Made by a program: the position numbers and the translations under genes
In this document: positions 51,585 to 53,477 of the stretch, one piece after another
Layout: the number at the start of each line of letters is the position of its first letter
How positions within the stretch are numbered: position 1 is the stretch's first letter
The notes under the pieces: generated by a model
What the model saw: the letters and a program-made list of their open reading frames with translations, nothing else
Database searches by the model: none
Told to the model about the DNA's origin: nothing
Assembly: GCA_013824755.1 (NCBI GenBank)
Contig: PNOJ01000006.1
Span: 1 to 53,477, forward strand
DNA length: 53,477 bases
Direction: 5' to 3'
Source: Gemmatimonas sp.
Lineage (GTDB): Bacteria > Krumholzibacteriota > Krumholzibacteriia > LZORAL124-64-63

Positions 51585-51624
51585 GCCTTGGCGAACTGGC
51601 CACCACCCGAGCCGGACGGACGCC

Positions 51625-52926
51625 ATGATCCAGCTGATCCAGCCCTTCCCCTCGCCCCTGGACCGCGCCCACGCCTGGCGCGAAGGCGACACCGTGACCG
51701 CGGTCGACGGCCAGCCCGTCGAGGACATGCTCGACCTCTACTACTACATGCCGCACGGCGAGAAGATGACCCTGACCATCGCCAGCCGCGACGGCGCCGT
51801 CAACAGCGTGGCCTTCGAGCCCTACGCGCTGGACAAGGTCATGAGCTGCTTCGCGGCCATGGAGTTCAAGACCTGCGCCTGCGACTGCGTCTTCTGCTTC
51901 ATCGACCAGAACCCCAAGGGCATGCGCTCCAGCATCTACGTCAAGGACGAGGACTACCGTCTCAGCTTCCTGTACGGCAACTACATCACCCTGACCTCGC
52001 TGGGCCGCCGCGGCCTGGAGCGCGTCATCCGCCAGAAGATGACGCCGCTGTTCGTCTCGGTGCACGCCACCGACATCGACGTGCGCACGCGCATGCTGGG
52101 CATCAAGCGGCGCATCGACGTGCTGGCGATCCTGCGGCAGCTGGTCGAGGGCGGCATCACCGTGCACGCCCAGGTCGTGCTGTGCCCGGGCTGGAACGAC
52201 GGGCCGGTCCTGGAGCAGTCCATCGCCGACCTGTTCGCCCTGCACCCGGGCGTGGAGACCCTGGCCGTGGTGCCGGTCGGCCTGTCGGCCCACCGCGAGG
52301 GCCTGACGAAGCTCGACCCGGTCACCCCCGCGATCGCCGCCGACACCATCGACCTGGTCGGCGTCTGGCAGCAGCGCTGCCGCGAACGGGCCGACACGAC
52401 CTTCGTCCACCTCAGCGACGAGTTCTACCTGCTGACCGGGCGCCCCTTCCCGCCGCAGGACCAGTACGGCGACTTCGCCCAGCTCGACAACGGCATCGGC
52501 CTGACCCGCGGCCTGGAGCAGGCCTGGCGCGAGGCCCTGCAGGAGCGCGCCGCGCACGGCAAGCTGCCGACCCGGCCGGTGACGGTGATGACCGGCAAGC
52601 TCGGCGAGCTGGCCTTCTCGCAGCGCCTGCTGCCGGCGCTGGACCGCCCCGGCCTGCCCGCGATCGAGCTGGTGGGGGTGGAGAACCGCTTCTACGGGGA
52701 GAGCGTGACGGTGGCCGGCCTCCTCTCCGGCGGCGACATCCGCCGCGCCCTGGGCGAGCTGCCGGCCGCGCCCGTGCGGGACGTCCTGCTGCCGCCGCGG
52801 ATGTTCAACAGCGACAACCTCACCCTGGACGGCCTCGACCTCGCCGCCATCGCCACGGGCCAGCCCCACCGCCTCCACATCCCCGAGGAGGAAGGTCTCA
52901 TTGACTTCTGGTCTTCGATGGGCTAA
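51625..52926 (+). CDS. DUF512 family radical SAM protein (PDZ-like N-terminus)
   Basis: PDZ-like GDTVTAVDGQPVEDMLDLYYYM; CACDCVFCFIDQNPKGMRSSIYVKDEDYRLSFLYGNYITLTSL; adjacent to der. Confidence 0.9.
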   Translation: MIQLIQPFPSPLDRAHAWREGDTVTAVDGQPVEDMLDLYYYMPHGEKMTLTIASRDGAVNSVAFEPYALDKVMSCFAAMEFKTCACDCVFCFIDQNPKGMRSSIYVKDEDYRLSFLYGNYITLTSLGRRGLERVIRQKMTPLFVSVHATDIDVRTRMLGIKRRIDVLAILRQLVEGGITVHAQVVLCPGWNDGPVLEQSIADLFALHPGVETLAVVPVGLSAHREGLTKLDPVTPAIAADTIDLVGVWQQRCRERADTTFVHLSDEFYLLTGRPFPPQDQYGDFAQLDNGIGLTRGLEQAWREALQERAAHGKLPTRPVTVMTGKLGELAFSQRLLPALDRPGLPAIELVGVENRFYGESVTVAGLLSGGDIRRALGELPAAPVRDVLLPPRMFNSDNLTLDGLDLAAIATGQPHRLHIPEEEGLIDFWSSMG

Positions 52927-52929
52927 CGT
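52901..52929 (+). promoter_or_regulatory. Candidate der promoter TTGACT-17-TAACGT; -10 overlaps DUF512 stop codon
   Basis: -35 52901-52906, -10 52924-52929. Confidence 0.5.
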
Positions 52930-53022
52930 CCCGCCCAACGACGCCTGCCGTTTCACAGCATGCGTCATCTTCTTGTTTGAAAAGTGATTGCAAGCCTCGC
53001 TTCAAGTGCGGAAGGATGGGAC

Positions 53023-53477
53023 GTGGCGACCAGGACCGTGGTCATCGTCGGCCGCCCGAACGTGGGCAAGTCGACCCTGTTCAACCGCGTCATCGGCGAG
53101 CGGCGCTCGGTGGTCCACGAGACGCCCGGCGTCACGCGCGACCGCATCGCCGAGCTGACCGACTGGGCGGGCCATTCCTTCCAGCTGCTGGACACCGGCG
53201 GCATCATCCCGTTCGGCGAGGAAGTCACGCGCTTCGACAGCCTGGTCACCGAGATCGCCCACCTCGCCATCGCCGAGGCCGACGTGGTGATCTTCATGGT
53301 CGACGGCTCGGGCGGCCTGTCGACCTGGGACGACAGCATCGCCGTGCACCTGCGCCGCAGCGGCAAGCCGGTGGTGCTGACCGTCAACAAGGTCGAGAAG
53401 GAGCACCAGCGCTACGGCGCCGCGGACTTCTACCGGCTCGGCCTGGGCGAGCCCCACTGCATCAGCGCCCTGCACGG
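53023..53477 (+). CDS. der: GTPase Der (EngA), N-terminal part, truncated by window edge
   Basis: GTG start; VVIVGRPNVGKSTLFNRVIGERRSVVHETPGVTRDRI; LLDTGGI; FMVDG; not in ORF track but open to the end. Confidence 0.95.
   Translation, partial: MATRTVVIVGRPNVGKSTLFNRVIGERRSVVHETPGVTRDRIAELTDWAGHSFQLLDTGGIIPFGEEVTRFDSLVTEIAHLAIAEADVVIFMVDGSGGLSTWDDSIAVHLRRSGKPVVLTVNKVEKEHQRYGAADFYRLGLGEPHCISALH

Overview
High-GC bacterial chromosomal window of about 53 kb. It is dense and almost entirely co-directional (+); the only confident minus-strand gene is rpsT. Content is mostly housekeeping: comEC (5'-truncated) - purC - purH - guaA - M6-like protease - lytic transglycosylase - lipid kinase (SEC59/DGK1-like) - secA - topA - trmFO - xerC - hslV - hslU - argF - Ig-like lipoprotein - dapF - dapA - dapB - (rpsT, minus) - uvrC - xerD - trpS - scpA - scpB - rluB-like - hisC - aroF(DAHP synthase) - cmk::plsC fusion - rpsA - mtaB (frameshifted) - miaB - lapA - lapB - SPOR protein - mutS - unknown GAF/GGDEF-like protein (frameshifted) - mutL - miaA - tRNA-Gly(CCC) - DUF512 radical SAM - der (3'-truncated). 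I see no CRISPR array, transposon, prophage, toxin-antitoxin or recognisable defence system, and I do not claim a new large system. The items most worth a second look are: two frameshifted genes (mtaB and an uncharacterised sensor-like gene between mutS and mutL); a Cmk-PlsC fusion; a TrpRS with a C-x20-C-x6-C-x2-C motif; a set of sigma70-like promoters, several embedded in or overlapping coding sequence; a UUG-started rpsT whose -35 box overlaps the uvrC start codon; and an overlapping terminator/promoter behind tRNA-Gly. The FlgD-like C-terminal domain on the secreted protease suggests an FCB-group or Eisenbacteria/Krumholzibacteria-like lineage, but that is only an inference.
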